Shown here: in pieces, positions 1 to 4,939 of the stretch
Layout of the letters: the number at the start of each line of letters is the position of its first letter
Position numbering within the stretch: position 1 is the first letter of the stretch
NCBI GenBank assembly: GCA_028293465.1
Contig: JAQGOT010000614.1
Coordinates: 1-7,155 of the forward strand
DNA length: 7,155 bases
Origin: Pedosphaera sp.
GTDB taxonomy: Bacteria; Verrucomicrobiota; Verrucomicrobiia; Limisphaerales; Pedosphaeraceae
Reading direction: 5' to 3'
Made by a program: the position numbers and the translations under genes
Notes under the pieces: generated by a model
The model's database searches: none
Seen by the model: the letters and a program-made list of their open reading frames with translations, nothing else
Told to the model about the DNA's origin: nothing

Positions 1-209
1 TCTAGCAGCCAAGGGTTTCCAAGGAAAACTTTTCCTCCACTTGTGGTTTGCGAGCTTTGGAATGCCTGCGTGAAATTCGAAAAACAAAAACCACGGAAAC
101 CCTCGCCAGAAAACGCGCCCACCATCGAAAAATCAACCCCTCAAGCGAATCGCCCGTAAACGGTAGGGCCGAGACTCCGTCGAGCCCAAACTATTTCGGC
201 GGAACCACC

Positions 210-300
210 CCAAGACGTCACCCAAACTTCAAACTGCGCACTATCCCCGACAGCGGAACTGGAGACGCCATCCAGTGTTGCCCGCAGCGATTTGTTAGCC
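210..300 (-). other. attC-like site closing cassette 4 (HEAT lipoprotein)
   Basis: On the minus strand, GGCTAAC (300-294) followed by AAATCGCTGC starts 4 nt after the lipoprotein stop codon, as expected of an R''-L'' arm. The core contains GTTCCGCTGTCG (259-248), a 12-mer shared with the sites at 861-1031 and 1771-1866. The distal end is unclear: the best-aligned R' is GTCTTGG (216-210), preceded by GTGAC and resembling the ACGTCAGG / ACGTTAGG ends of other sites but degenerate. GGCTAAC is the exact complement of the GTTAGCC box that opens this same cassette at 867-861. Confidence 0.55.
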
Positions 301-304
301 AACA

Positions 305-859
305 TCATCGGTTCTTCATTTCTGTTTTTGCTTCTGCCAACCACTTCTCCCACTTCGATGTGTCGAACGCAAAACCTTCCCCCGTCATCTGCTTGAGAGC
401 GAAAGCCGCCGCGTCCACATCTTGGCCCCACTCCCAAGTGGTGTAGGGCCCCTTTGGCTTTTTTGCAAGGCTGTCTTCCAACAGCGCCACCAACGGCCTG
501 ACAGCCGCCTCCGCTCCGATCTCACCGAGAGCACCGGCTGCCTGCGCCCGAACCCCCATTTCAGGATCGCGTAGCGCGGCGATCAATGCAGCCGTCGCCT
601 CCTTTGCTTTGCGCCTGCCTAACGATTCTGCCGCTCTTATTCGCACACCACGGTCTGTGTCGCTCAAAGCCGCGATCAGGAGCCGGGTCGCTTCAATGCT
701 CTGGTTGATAGACAGCTCCTCAGCCGCACGGTATCGGACAGCGGGATCAGTGGAGGTCAATTGCTGACGTGTAACAGTGGAACCTCGCTCCCCTCCGCAA
801 CCGCTCATCAGGAAGGCCAGACAGCCCACCAAACAACAAAGTGTCTGCGGCACATTCAT
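305..859 (-). CDS. HEAT-repeat lipoprotein, cassette 4
   Basis: This is a 184-residue predicted lipoprotein. The N-terminus is a short hydrophobic signal peptide ending in the lipobox L-M-S-G-C, with Cys21 as lipidation site. About three HEAT/PBS-lyase-like repeats follow (roughly residues 34-65, 66-97, 98-130), each with the 'DP/DT..VR..AAE.LG....EA...L..AL' pattern. The C-terminal tail (about 148-175) has the 'ALKQMTGE.F..D..KWEKWL' pattern often seen closing bacterial HEAT proteins. HEAT arrays normally mediate protein-protein contacts; no catalytic residues are evident. The start ATG is one base after a GTTAGCC box and the stop is 4 nt before GGCTAAC, so the gene fills one integron-type cassette. 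No Shine-Dalgarno sits directly ahead of it, but a leader ORF overlaps its start as ATGA, suggesting translational coupling. Family call is firm; role unknown. Confidence 0.85.
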   Translation of the reverse strand: MNVPQTLCCLVGCLAFLMSGCGGERGSTVTRQQLTSTDPAVRYRAAEELSINQSIEATRLLIAALSDTDRGVRIRAAESLGRRKAKEATAALIAALRDPEMGVRAQAAGALGEIGAEAAVRPLVALLEDSLAKKPKGPYTTWEWGQDVDAAAFALKQMTGEGFAFDTSKWEKWLAEAKTEMKNR

Positions 860-888
860 TGGCTAACATCTATAAGAGGCGACAACAT
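856..888 (-). CDS. Possible 10-residue leader ORF coupled to the HEAT lipoprotein
   Basis: An ATG at 888-886 opens a ten-codon frame (MLSPLIDVSQ) whose TGA overlaps the lipoprotein ATG as ATGA. AGGAG lies at 896-892, only 3 nt from this ATG, which is short spacing. The lipoprotein itself lacks a ribosome binding site, so coupling through this mini-ORF would explain its translation. Short leader ORFs that supply a ribosome binding site are known in integron cassettes. The frame runs across the GTTAGCC box, so it would be partly built from the neighbouring attC. It could also be chance, since the frame is very short. Confidence 0.35.
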   Translation of the reverse strand: MLSPLIDVSQ

Positions 889-1031
889 TGTCTCCTATCC
901 CGGTGCATGGTTTTTACCCTAAATCGTTACGTTCGCCTTGTGCAGCCGCATTGTTTTGCTCGTCTCTGGCGTTGACCGCGACAGCGGAACTGACCGCGCC
1001 AACGGCGGCGGGCTTCGGGTACTTGTTAGAT
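861..1031 (-). other. attC-like site closing cassette 3 (three-helix membrane protein)
   Basis: R'' is ATCTAAC (1031-1025), a perfect RYYYAAC, 4 nt after the stop codon and followed by AAGTACCCG. The core holds GTTCCGCTGTCG (990-979). Sixteen bases, GTTCCGCTGTCGCGGT, are shared with the site at 1771-1866. The R' end is ambiguous. GTTAGCC (867-861) fits the consensus core and abuts the next gene, but makes the site 171 bp, longer than the usual upper range of about 140 bp. A degenerate GTAACGAT (930-923) would give about 109 bp and leave a leader of about 60 bp for the next gene. Confidence 0.55.
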
Positions 1032-1035
1032 GTCG

Positions 1036-1332
1036 TCATAGGTAAAAATCAAAGGCATATCCTGCCGCGTTTAGAAGTGCCAGAAACAAGCCGAGCAAGG
1101 AAAAAAAGAGCAAAGCAACTGCGACCATCTGCTGAATCCGGCCACCGTGCACCAGAACCGGTGTCAAAACCACGAGCGCCACCGCAGCCACGGAACCCTC
1201 CAACAGAGTCCGGCCAACGTCGCTTCCCACGCTGCTCCACCCCGCCAGTTCGGCAAAGCAAAGCAGCAACAGAAGCAAGGAAATACCTGCCACCAAAAAC
1301 CGAACTGGAGCGTGTAAAAGTTTCGCGGCCAT
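1036..1332 (-). CDS. Small three-helix membrane protein, cassette 3
   Basis: This is a 98-residue, strongly hydrophobic protein. Three transmembrane segments are apparent, at about residues 12-30, 43-61 and 69-88, joined by short loops. The Gly/Ser-rich loop 31-41 carries charged D38 and R41, and the C-terminus is aromatic (FDFYL). I do not recognise a family. I chose ATG at 1332; an in-frame GTG at 1338 has better spacing (5 nt) to AGGTG at 1348-1344 and adds two residues. The reading frame stays open upstream to 1473, but that part is the translated attC-like element of the previous cassette and is unlikely to be protein. The stop is 4 nt before an ATCTAAC box and the start 12 nt after GTTAGGT. 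Membrane proteins of unknown role are common cassette cargo. Confidence 0.7.
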   Translation of the reverse strand: MAAKLLHAPVRFLVAGISLLLLLLCFAELAGWSSVGSDVGRTLLEGSVAAVALVVLTPVLVHGGRIQQMVAVALLFFSLLGLFLALLNAAGYAFDFYL

Positions 1333-1344
1333 GCACACGAAGAC

Positions 1345-1440
1345 ACCTAACGTCGAAAGCCGAACCCCCGCCGACCGGCGACGCGAAGCGTTACAACGAA
1401 GCGGGCCGTGCGGGCGGCGAGTTCCGACGACTTGATACTC
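1345..1440 (-). other. attC-like site closing cassette 2 (two-helix membrane protein)
   Basis: R' is GTTAGGT (1351-1345), a perfect GTTRRRY, preceded by the arm GGCGGGGGTTCGGCTTTCGAC, which aligns with the arm of the site at 1771-1866. The R'' end is degenerate: by alignment it is GAGTATC (1440-1434), followed by AAGTCG, where the consensus expects CTAAC-AAGTCG. The site is 96 bp, the same length as the neighbouring site at 1771-1866. It lacks the GTTCCGCTGTCG core shared by three other sites. Confidence 0.55.
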
Positions 1441-1447
1441 CACGCCG

Positions 1448-1756
1448 TCATAACACTTTAAAATCACCGCCACGAAGACACCGGCTCATGTAGTTCAGTG
1501 AAATCAAATATTGCAGGTAGAATCCGCCAAACCCACCAACCGCGGTCACACATGCCCCAGGAACATCTGACAGGAAGTTTGAGGCAATGGCGCTTCCGAA
1601 AAGGCCGAGGAGCACTGCGAAAATCGGCGCAACACTCCAACGGTTCACAGGTGTGCGCAGCATATAACTGCCAAACCGTCTGAATACGATGCGTCGCTGC
1701 TGCCGAGAACGTCCTGAAAGTTCCGGTATCTGACTTAAGGACCAATAAATTGTCAC
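1448..1756 (-). CDS. Small two-helix membrane protein, cassette 2
   Basis: This is a 102-residue protein beginning at GTG 1756; no ATG fits until residue 32. A basic, hydrophilic N-terminal stretch rich in Arg (residues 14-39) precedes two predicted transmembrane segments at about 42-60 and 67-88. These are separated by a short SDVPG turn, giving a helical hairpin; the second is glycine-rich. A short basic tail ends the protein. The positive-inside rule would place both ends in the cytoplasm. No family is recognised. The start is 14 nt after GTCAGGC, a one-base variant of the R' box, and the stop is 7 nt before the next degenerate R''. No clear Shine-Dalgarno is visible. The start is uncertain; existence is supported by cassette-like packing and hydrophobic pattern. 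Confidence 0.6.
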   Translation of the reverse strand: MTIYWSLSQIPELSGRSRQQRRIVFRRFGSYMLRTPVNRWSVAPIFAVLLGLFGSAIASNFLSDVPGACVTAVGGFGGFYLQYLISLNYMSRCLRGGDFKVL

Positions 1757-1770
1757 GGCGTGCTCAGGTG

Positions 1771-1866
1771 GCCTGACGTGAACGGAGCCCCCGTCGACCA
1801 GCGACGAGAACCGCGACAGCGGAACCGGTCGCGCCGAGGGCGTCGGGTTTCGGCGGGTTGTTAGGC
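1771..1866 (-). other. attC-like site closing cassette 1 (ACP-like gene)
   Basis: R'' is GCCTAAC (1866-1860), a perfect RYYYAAC whose TAA is also the stop codon of the ACP-like gene; it is followed by AACCCGCCG. The core is GTTCCGCTGTCG (1825-1814). The far end is GTCAGGC (1777-1771), which matches GTTAGGC except for one T-to-C change and would otherwise be the exact complement of R''. The arm GGTCGACGGGGGCTCCG before it aligns with that of the site at 1345-1440. Length is 96 bp, within the usual attC range. Confidence 0.65.
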
Positions 1867-2205
1867 CAACGGTTTGTGAACGCTTGCATGCAAATACTCA
1901 ACCAGATCCGAAATTTTTGAGATTCGCTCCCGGTCATGCTCAGGAATCGAAATCGCAAATCGCCTCTCAATGGCGTCAACGAAATCCACTACGTCAAAAT
2001 CATCCCAGACGTTGAGCTCACCAAACGTCGTGGATGCCAACATCTCATTCCAGGGCACGCCCGTCTGCTCGACCAAAATACCCGCGAGAGCGGATGCGAT
2101 GTGCCGCTGGGGCCCGGGAAAATACGTGCTCGCCCAACGGTCGGCTTTCGCAGGGTCAAACGGATACTTTTGTGGCCGTCCGAGCAAAAAGTTTCGTAGA
2201 CTCAT
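1861..2205 (-). CDS. Acyl-carrier-protein-like protein lacking the phosphopantetheine serine, cassette 1
   Basis: This protein has 114 residues. The C-terminal half (about 60-108) follows the acyl carrier protein pattern: helix II 'DDFDVVDFVDAIERRF' then 'ISIPEHDRERISKISDLVEYL', matching the classical 'DSLDxVELVxALEExF.IEIPDEDAEKI.TV.D...YI'. In this alignment the Ser that carries 4'-phosphopantetheine is replaced by Asp69 (D68-D69-F70-D71), so it cannot be primed in the normal way. The N-terminal 60 residues have no match I recognise. They begin MSLRNFLLGR with aromatic and Pro-rich stretches and would form an extra helix or lid. A structural or decoy role, or binding to an acyl-transfer or other ACP partner, is conceivable but inferred. 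The ATG at 2205 lies 14 nt after a GTTAAGC box, and its TAA is embedded in GCCTAAC. No Shine-Dalgarno is evident. Confidence 0.78.
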   Translation of the reverse strand: MSLRNFLLGRPQKYPFDPAKADRWASTYFPGPQRHIASALAGILVEQTGVPWNEMLASTTFGELNVWDDFDVVDFVDAIERRFAISIPEHDRERISKISDLVEYLHASVHKPLA

Positions 2206-2219
2206 AGCGTGATCGTGTG

Positions 2220-2308
2220 GCTTAACGAGTTGAGCAATCGCCGACCAGCAACGTGAACCATCCCGCCTCGCGATAGAGAATTGAGCTCGCCCGCGGCGGT
2301 TGATACTT
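2220..2308 (-). other. Degenerate attC-like site or dispersed repeat upstream of cassette 1
   Basis: On the minus strand this 89-bp element ends in TTGCTCAACTCGTTAAGC. That resembles the L'-R' end of classical attC sites, with GTTAAGC (2226-2220) matching GTTRRRY. The proximal end AAGTATCAACCG (2308 downward) parallels the GAGTATCAAGTCG start of the site at 1345-1440. No cassette gene is recognisable just upstream (2309-2490), and several frames are open through it. It may therefore be a relic whose cassette gene was lost, or a lineage-specific dispersed repeat. Confidence 0.4.
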
Positions 2309-2492
2309 TTTCATGGCGTTGATCGCGTTCCATCCATTGCAATGAGATTACGCTTGGCGTCGGGCCTTGTCGAGGATGTTCATTTGTTCGGTAGTCGTAT
2401 CGTTGCTCAAGGTCGGGACGCCTCCGTCGCTGCCTCTTGAACGTGGGCAAATTATGCTCGATTAACGAAGTGGACTGGGCCACGCTGCCGAC

Positions 2493-3254
2493 GTGAGGAA
2501 ACGCTCCCGCATCCTGCTGGTTGTCCTGCTGGTCGCCGGATTGGGCGGGCGGGCTTGGCAGGTGTTGCGCCCGCGTGAGCCGAATTATCAAGGCAAGCCA
2601 TTGAGCTATTGGCTGGGAAAATCGGTTGGTATGGGAGCCGCGGCGGTGCGTCAAACGGGCACCAACGCCATCCCCACCCTTTTGCGGATGCTGCGTGCCA
2701 GGGATTCGGCCTTCTTCCTCCGGCTCGTTGCGTTGGCTCAAAGGCAACACGTCGTAAAAATCGAGTACACCACCGCTGCTGAGCGTCATAGGCAGGCGAT
2801 GCTTGGTTTCCTATTTTTGAATGATGGCGCAAAGGAGGCTGTGCCAGCCTTGATGGAAATCTACGAGCATGGTGTTTCCATGTCCTCGCGAGCCGATACC
2901 GCTCTCGCGCTGGGCTTTGTCGGTCCAGTCGCGAGCCCGGCGGTGCCGTTATTGTTGCCGGGGGTTAACCACACGAACCATAGCATCCGGATGGCAAGTA
3001 TTCAGGCGCTGGGTGGAATCCATGCGGAACCCGCATTGGTTGTGCCGGTCCTTTTAAAACTGTTGGGGAAGGGTGACCCGGAAGTCAGAACCAAGGCGGC
3101 TGAGGGACTGAGGCAATTTGGAACGGACGCCAAGATCGCCGCCCCGATCCTGCTGCCGTTTTTGAATGACCCGGATTTGTCCGTACGGACGGAAGCTACC
3201 AACGTCCTTAAACGAATCGACCCGGATGCCGCCGCCAAGGCAGGCGTGAAATGA
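2493..3254 (+). CDS. Membrane-anchored HEAT-repeat protein, first of tandem pair
   Basis: This is a 253-residue protein. It has a basic N-terminus (MRKRSR) and one hydrophobic segment (about 7-21) acting as signal anchor or uncleaved signal. The conserved 'REPNYQGKPLSYWL' follows (28-41), then 'VRQTGTNAIPTLLRML' (52-67). A helical region carries several HEAT-type repeats: about 110-128 ('GAKEAVPALMEIY'), 146-176, 180-210 and 214-242 ('DPDLSVRTEATNVLKRIDP'). HEAT solenoids bind proteins; no enzyme motif is seen, so function is unknown and an extracytoplasmic scaffold is inferred. The start is GTG, chosen because it aligns with the paralogue's start and a stop codon lies ten codons upstream (2463-2465). 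No good Shine-Dalgarno is visible. The last base pairs overlap the next gene as ATGA, so the two are co-translated. Confidence 0.88.
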   Translation: MRKRSRILLVVLLVAGLGGRAWQVLRPREPNYQGKPLSYWLGKSVGMGAAAVRQTGTNAIPTLLRMLRARDSAFFLRLVALAQRQHVVKIEYTTAAERHRQAMLGFLFLNDGAKEAVPALMEIYEHGVSMSSRADTALALGFVGPVASPAVPLLLPGVNHTNHSIRMASIQALGGIHAEPALVVPVLLKLLGKGDPEVRTKAAEGLRQFGTDAKIAAPILLPFLNDPDLSVRTEATNVLKRIDPDAAAKAGVK

Positions 3255-4063
3255 CAAAGAAACGCTCCCGCATTGTGCTGGTTGTCCTGCTGGTCGCCGT
3301 GGTTGGCGGCTTGGCTTGGCAGGTGACGCGACCGCGTGAGCCGATGTATCAGGCGAAGCCGTTGACCTATTGGCTCCAAGGATACAACCAGTCTCCGCGA
3401 TACAACCAACCCCCTCCGCTCGGCAGCGTGACTGAGAGCCAAGCTGATGAAGCGGTGCGTCAAACTGGGACGAACGCCATCCCCACGCTGTTGCGATTGC
3501 TCGTTGCCAAGGAGTCGGTCTTCACTAGGCGGATCGTTGAGCTTTCACAAAAGCAGCACGTCATAAAAATCGGCTACACTCCCGCTTGGGAGCGAACCGG
3601 GCAGGCTATTCACGCGTTCTCATGCTTGGGTGCCAGCGCAAAGGCGGCTGTGCCGACGTTGATCACCATGTATGAACAGGATCATGTGGGTAATTCTCGG
3701 AGCGCAATCGCCGTCGCGTTGGGCGCGATCGGTCCGGCGGCCGCAACGGCGGTTCCTTTGTTGATACAGGGAATCAACAACACGAATTCGTGGGTCCGCC
3801 TTGGTTATATTCAATCGCTTGGTCATCTCCACGCGGAGCCCGCGCTGGTCGTGCCCGCCTTGGTAAGAGCCTTGCCAGATCCCAACACAAGAGTGCGGTG
3901 CACAGCCGTCGAGACACTCGGGACGTTCGGGGCGGATGCCAGGCAAGCCGTTCCGGCATTGGTCGAATTGCTCTCGAACCGAAGCATCGACGTAAGGTGG
4001 GCCGCCACCAACGCCCTTAAAGCCATCGACCCCGAAGCCGCCGCCAGAGCAGGTGTGAATTGA
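3251..4063 (+). CDS. Membrane-anchored HEAT-repeat protein, second of tandem pair
   Basis: This 270-residue paralogue follows the preceding gene, whose stop it overlaps by 4 nt (ATGA). It shares the order of parts: basic tip, hydrophobic anchor (about 8-22), 'REPMYQAKPLTYWL' (29-42), 'VRQTGTNAIPTLLRLL' (69-84), repeats such as 'GASAKAAVPTLITMY' (127-141), and a C-terminal 'AIDPEAAARAGVN' matching 'RIDPDAAAKAGVK' upstream. The first 65 or so nucleotides are nearly identical in both genes, so duplication is fairly recent or that part is under strong constraint. It differs by a longer linker (about 43-66) rich in Tyr, Asn, Gln and Pro, with a YNQSPRYNQPPP near-repeat, absent upstream. It is likely an exported scaffold; substrate or partner cannot be inferred. 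Confidence 0.9.
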   Translation: MTKKRSRIVLVVLLVAVVGGLAWQVTRPREPMYQAKPLTYWLQGYNQSPRYNQPPPLGSVTESQADEAVRQTGTNAIPTLLRLLVAKESVFTRRIVELSQKQHVIKIGYTPAWERTGQAIHAFSCLGASAKAAVPTLITMYEQDHVGNSRSAIAVALGAIGPAAATAVPLLIQGINNTNSWVRLGYIQSLGHLHAEPALVVPALVRALPDPNTRVRCTAVETLGTFGADARQAVPALVELLSNRSIDVRWAATNALKAIDPEAAARAGVN

Positions 4064-4396
4064 CTGGATCGACTCCGATTCCGCCAACTCCCCGGAGCGC
4101 CCCGTGTGCCGAACCACCGCGCGAGCTCCACGCCTTGGCATGGAGTCCCGGCTTTCAGCCGGCCACAAGCCAAGCCACATGCCACGCACCAGAGTTGAGG
4201 AGCCTGTGCGCAACCCTTCACAGCCACCGCCGCACCCTGGCCTTGTAAGCCACGAACTCCTGCCCGAAAATGGAAGCGAGTCAAATCCTCCCCTAATTTG
4301 CGAAGCGGAAGATTCCGCACTAATCTGAATCAGGTGTTTGGCACCGCGTTCCAAAGGAACGGTATGTTATCAACTCAGGTCCGCTCACCGGTGAGT
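4064..4396 (+). repeat. Gene-free spacer with nested inverted repeats
   Basis: This stretch of about 330 bp has no credible gene. It contains the following inverted repeats. (1) TGGCATG (4136-4142) pairs with CATGCCA (4178-4184), enclosing the hairpin CCGGCT-TTC-AGCCGG (4148-4162). (2) GCGGAA-GA-TTCCGC lies at 4305-4318. (3) CGTTCC-AAA-GGAACG lies at 4347-4361. (4) A perfect palindrome, CTCACCGGTGAG, lies at 4384-4395. None is followed by a T-run, so I see no rho-independent terminator for the HEAT pair. The first looks like a REP-type dispersed element. Confidence 0.5.
4384..4395. promoter_or_regulatory. Perfect 12-bp palindrome abutting a start codon
   Basis: CTCACCGGTGAG is fully self-complementary and ends one base before the ATG at 4397. 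Its right half, GGTGAG, is the only Shine-Dalgarno-like sequence near that start, although it is unusually close. An operator for a dimeric repressor, or an RNA hairpin hiding the ribosome binding site, would both fit. Function is inferred from position only. Confidence 0.35.
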
Positions 4397-4939
4397 ATGA
4401 AATTGCCCCGCAAGATCCTTGTGATCTGCCTCCTTTCGCTGGCAACGCTCACCACGCTGTCCGGTTGCAGAACCGCGGATGTGAATCCCGACCGTCCCGA
4501 GGCCAACACCGGCTATGTTGATTTTTACGCTCCCGGCCAAAGCGACCTGTATTGGGAGGTTAAGCAATACGATCCAAATAAGGGAGCCTTCAAAACCGTA
4601 TTCTCACGCGCGAAACCCTTGGACGGCCCATTTCTGCGCCTGGCAACTCCTCCGGGACGCCATCAGTTCCGAGTCACGTTCTTAAACCGTGTGGTTATGG
4701 AGCCGGCCGTTGTGGACGTTCAAGTGACGAGCGGCATGATTACGCCTGTTCGGGTGGAACTAGTTGACGTCGGCTCCACGCAGGTCGAACGGCGTGAGGC
4801 TCGCTTGGGCCTCACCGTGCGGCGGTTCGGGCCCGGAGCCAGGGTTACCAGTTACCCAACCGACGCGCACGACGTCCTGGCCACGCCTCAGCCCGCCGTA
4901 CCCTATCAGAAAAAGGAGTTGGCGCGTTATCCATCCTAG
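4397..4939 (+). CDS. Predicted lipoprotein of unknown function, beta-rich
   Basis: The mature gene encodes 180 residues. The frame is open upstream to 4298, but I start at ATG 4397 because this gives a textbook lipoprotein signal: MKLPRK, a hydrophobic core, and the lipobox T-L-S-G-C with Cys24. GTG at 4391 is a near alternative. After the Cys comes a linker, then a domain of alternating hydrophobic strands (about 38-130). It includes 'PPGRHQFRVTFLNR' (85-98) and 'VDVQVTSGMITPVRVEL' (106-122), a pattern like PEGA or carboxypeptidase-regulatory-type beta sandwiches. A charged, Pro-rich tail (about 131-180) follows. No catalytic motif is seen. It probably sits in the envelope, facing the periplasm. 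It stands alone on the plus strand between two palindrome-rich spacers. I recognise no gene name. Confidence 0.82.
   Translation: MKLPRKILVICLLSLATLTTLSGCRTADVNPDRPEANTGYVDFYAPGQSDLYWEVKQYDPNKGAFKTVFSRAKPLDGPFLRLATPPGRHQFRVTFLNRVVMEPAVVDVQVTSGMITPVRVELVDVGSTQVERREARLGLTVRRFGPGARVTSYPTDAHDVLATPQPAVPYQKKELARYPS

Larger units (their letters stand above)
210..2308 (-). mobile_element. Putative integron gene-cassette array without integrase (CALIN-like), four cassettes
   Basis: Four minus-strand genes (2205-1861, 1756-1448, 1332-1036, 859-305) alternate with attC-like elements. Each stop codon lies within 0-9 nt of, or overlaps, a CTAACAA-type box. Each start codon lies 1-14 nt after a GTTRRRY-type box (GTTAAGC 2226-2220, GTCAGGC 1777-1771, GTTAGGT 1351-1345, GTTAGCC 867-861). 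Taking the G of each R' box as the crossover point, cassettes would run about 2225-1777, 1776-1351, 1350-867 and 866-216. Known of the family: integron integrases recombine folded single-stranded attC sites, and cassettes are usually promoterless, single-gene units with genes in the attC direction. Seen here: the layout and boxes. Inferred: that these are functional cassettes. No integrase or attI lies in the window. Confidence 0.68.

Noticed and set aside
141..437. Minus-strand ORF overlapping the end of the HEAT lipoprotein
   Set aside because: It is a frame-shifted reading of the lipoprotein end plus the translated attC-like element; no start signal or domain.
48..446. Plus-strand ORF at the left edge
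   Set aside because: It overlaps the lipoprotein gene antisense and crosses the attC-like site. The composition is not protein-like and I recognise nothing in it. The first 200 bases hold only a short palindrome near 20-36.
888..1493. A long plus-strand ORF (201 aa) opposite the three-helix gene
   Set aside because: It runs antisense through two attC-like elements and a hydrophobic minus-strand gene, starts at a non-ATG codon, and its product is a low-complexity Arg/Pro/Lys-rich chain without domains.
1777..1783. GTTCACG as the R' box of the cassette 1 attC-like site
   Set aside because: It does not fit GTTRRRY, while aligning the arms with the 1345-1440 site places R' at GTCAGGC (1777-1771) and gives equal site lengths of 96 bp.
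1764..1979. Minus-strand ORF across the ACP-like gene end
   Set aside because: It is an alternate frame of the ACP-like gene running into the attC-like element.
2222..2314. 30-residue minus-strand ORF (starting MKKYQPPRAS) inside the degenerate attC-like site
   Set aside because: Too short, no ribosome binding site, and its stop lies in the GTTAAGC box. It is more likely chance reading of a structured element.
2437..2458. TTGAAC ... TATGCT as a promoter for the HEAT pair
   Set aside because: The spacing is only 10 bases, too short for a sigma70-type promoter.
2202..2789. 195-aa minus-strand ORF
   Set aside because: Most of it is antisense to the first HEAT gene, and the remainder crosses the repeat-like element. 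No domain and no start signal.
3620..4354. 244-aa minus-strand ORF opposite the second HEAT gene
   Set aside because: Shadow of a well-supported plus-strand gene, continuing into a hairpin-rich spacer.
4298..4396. Upstream extension of the lipoprotein reading frame
   Set aside because: Using it would bury the lipoprotein signal peptide 33 residues inside the protein and translate two hairpins and a palindrome.
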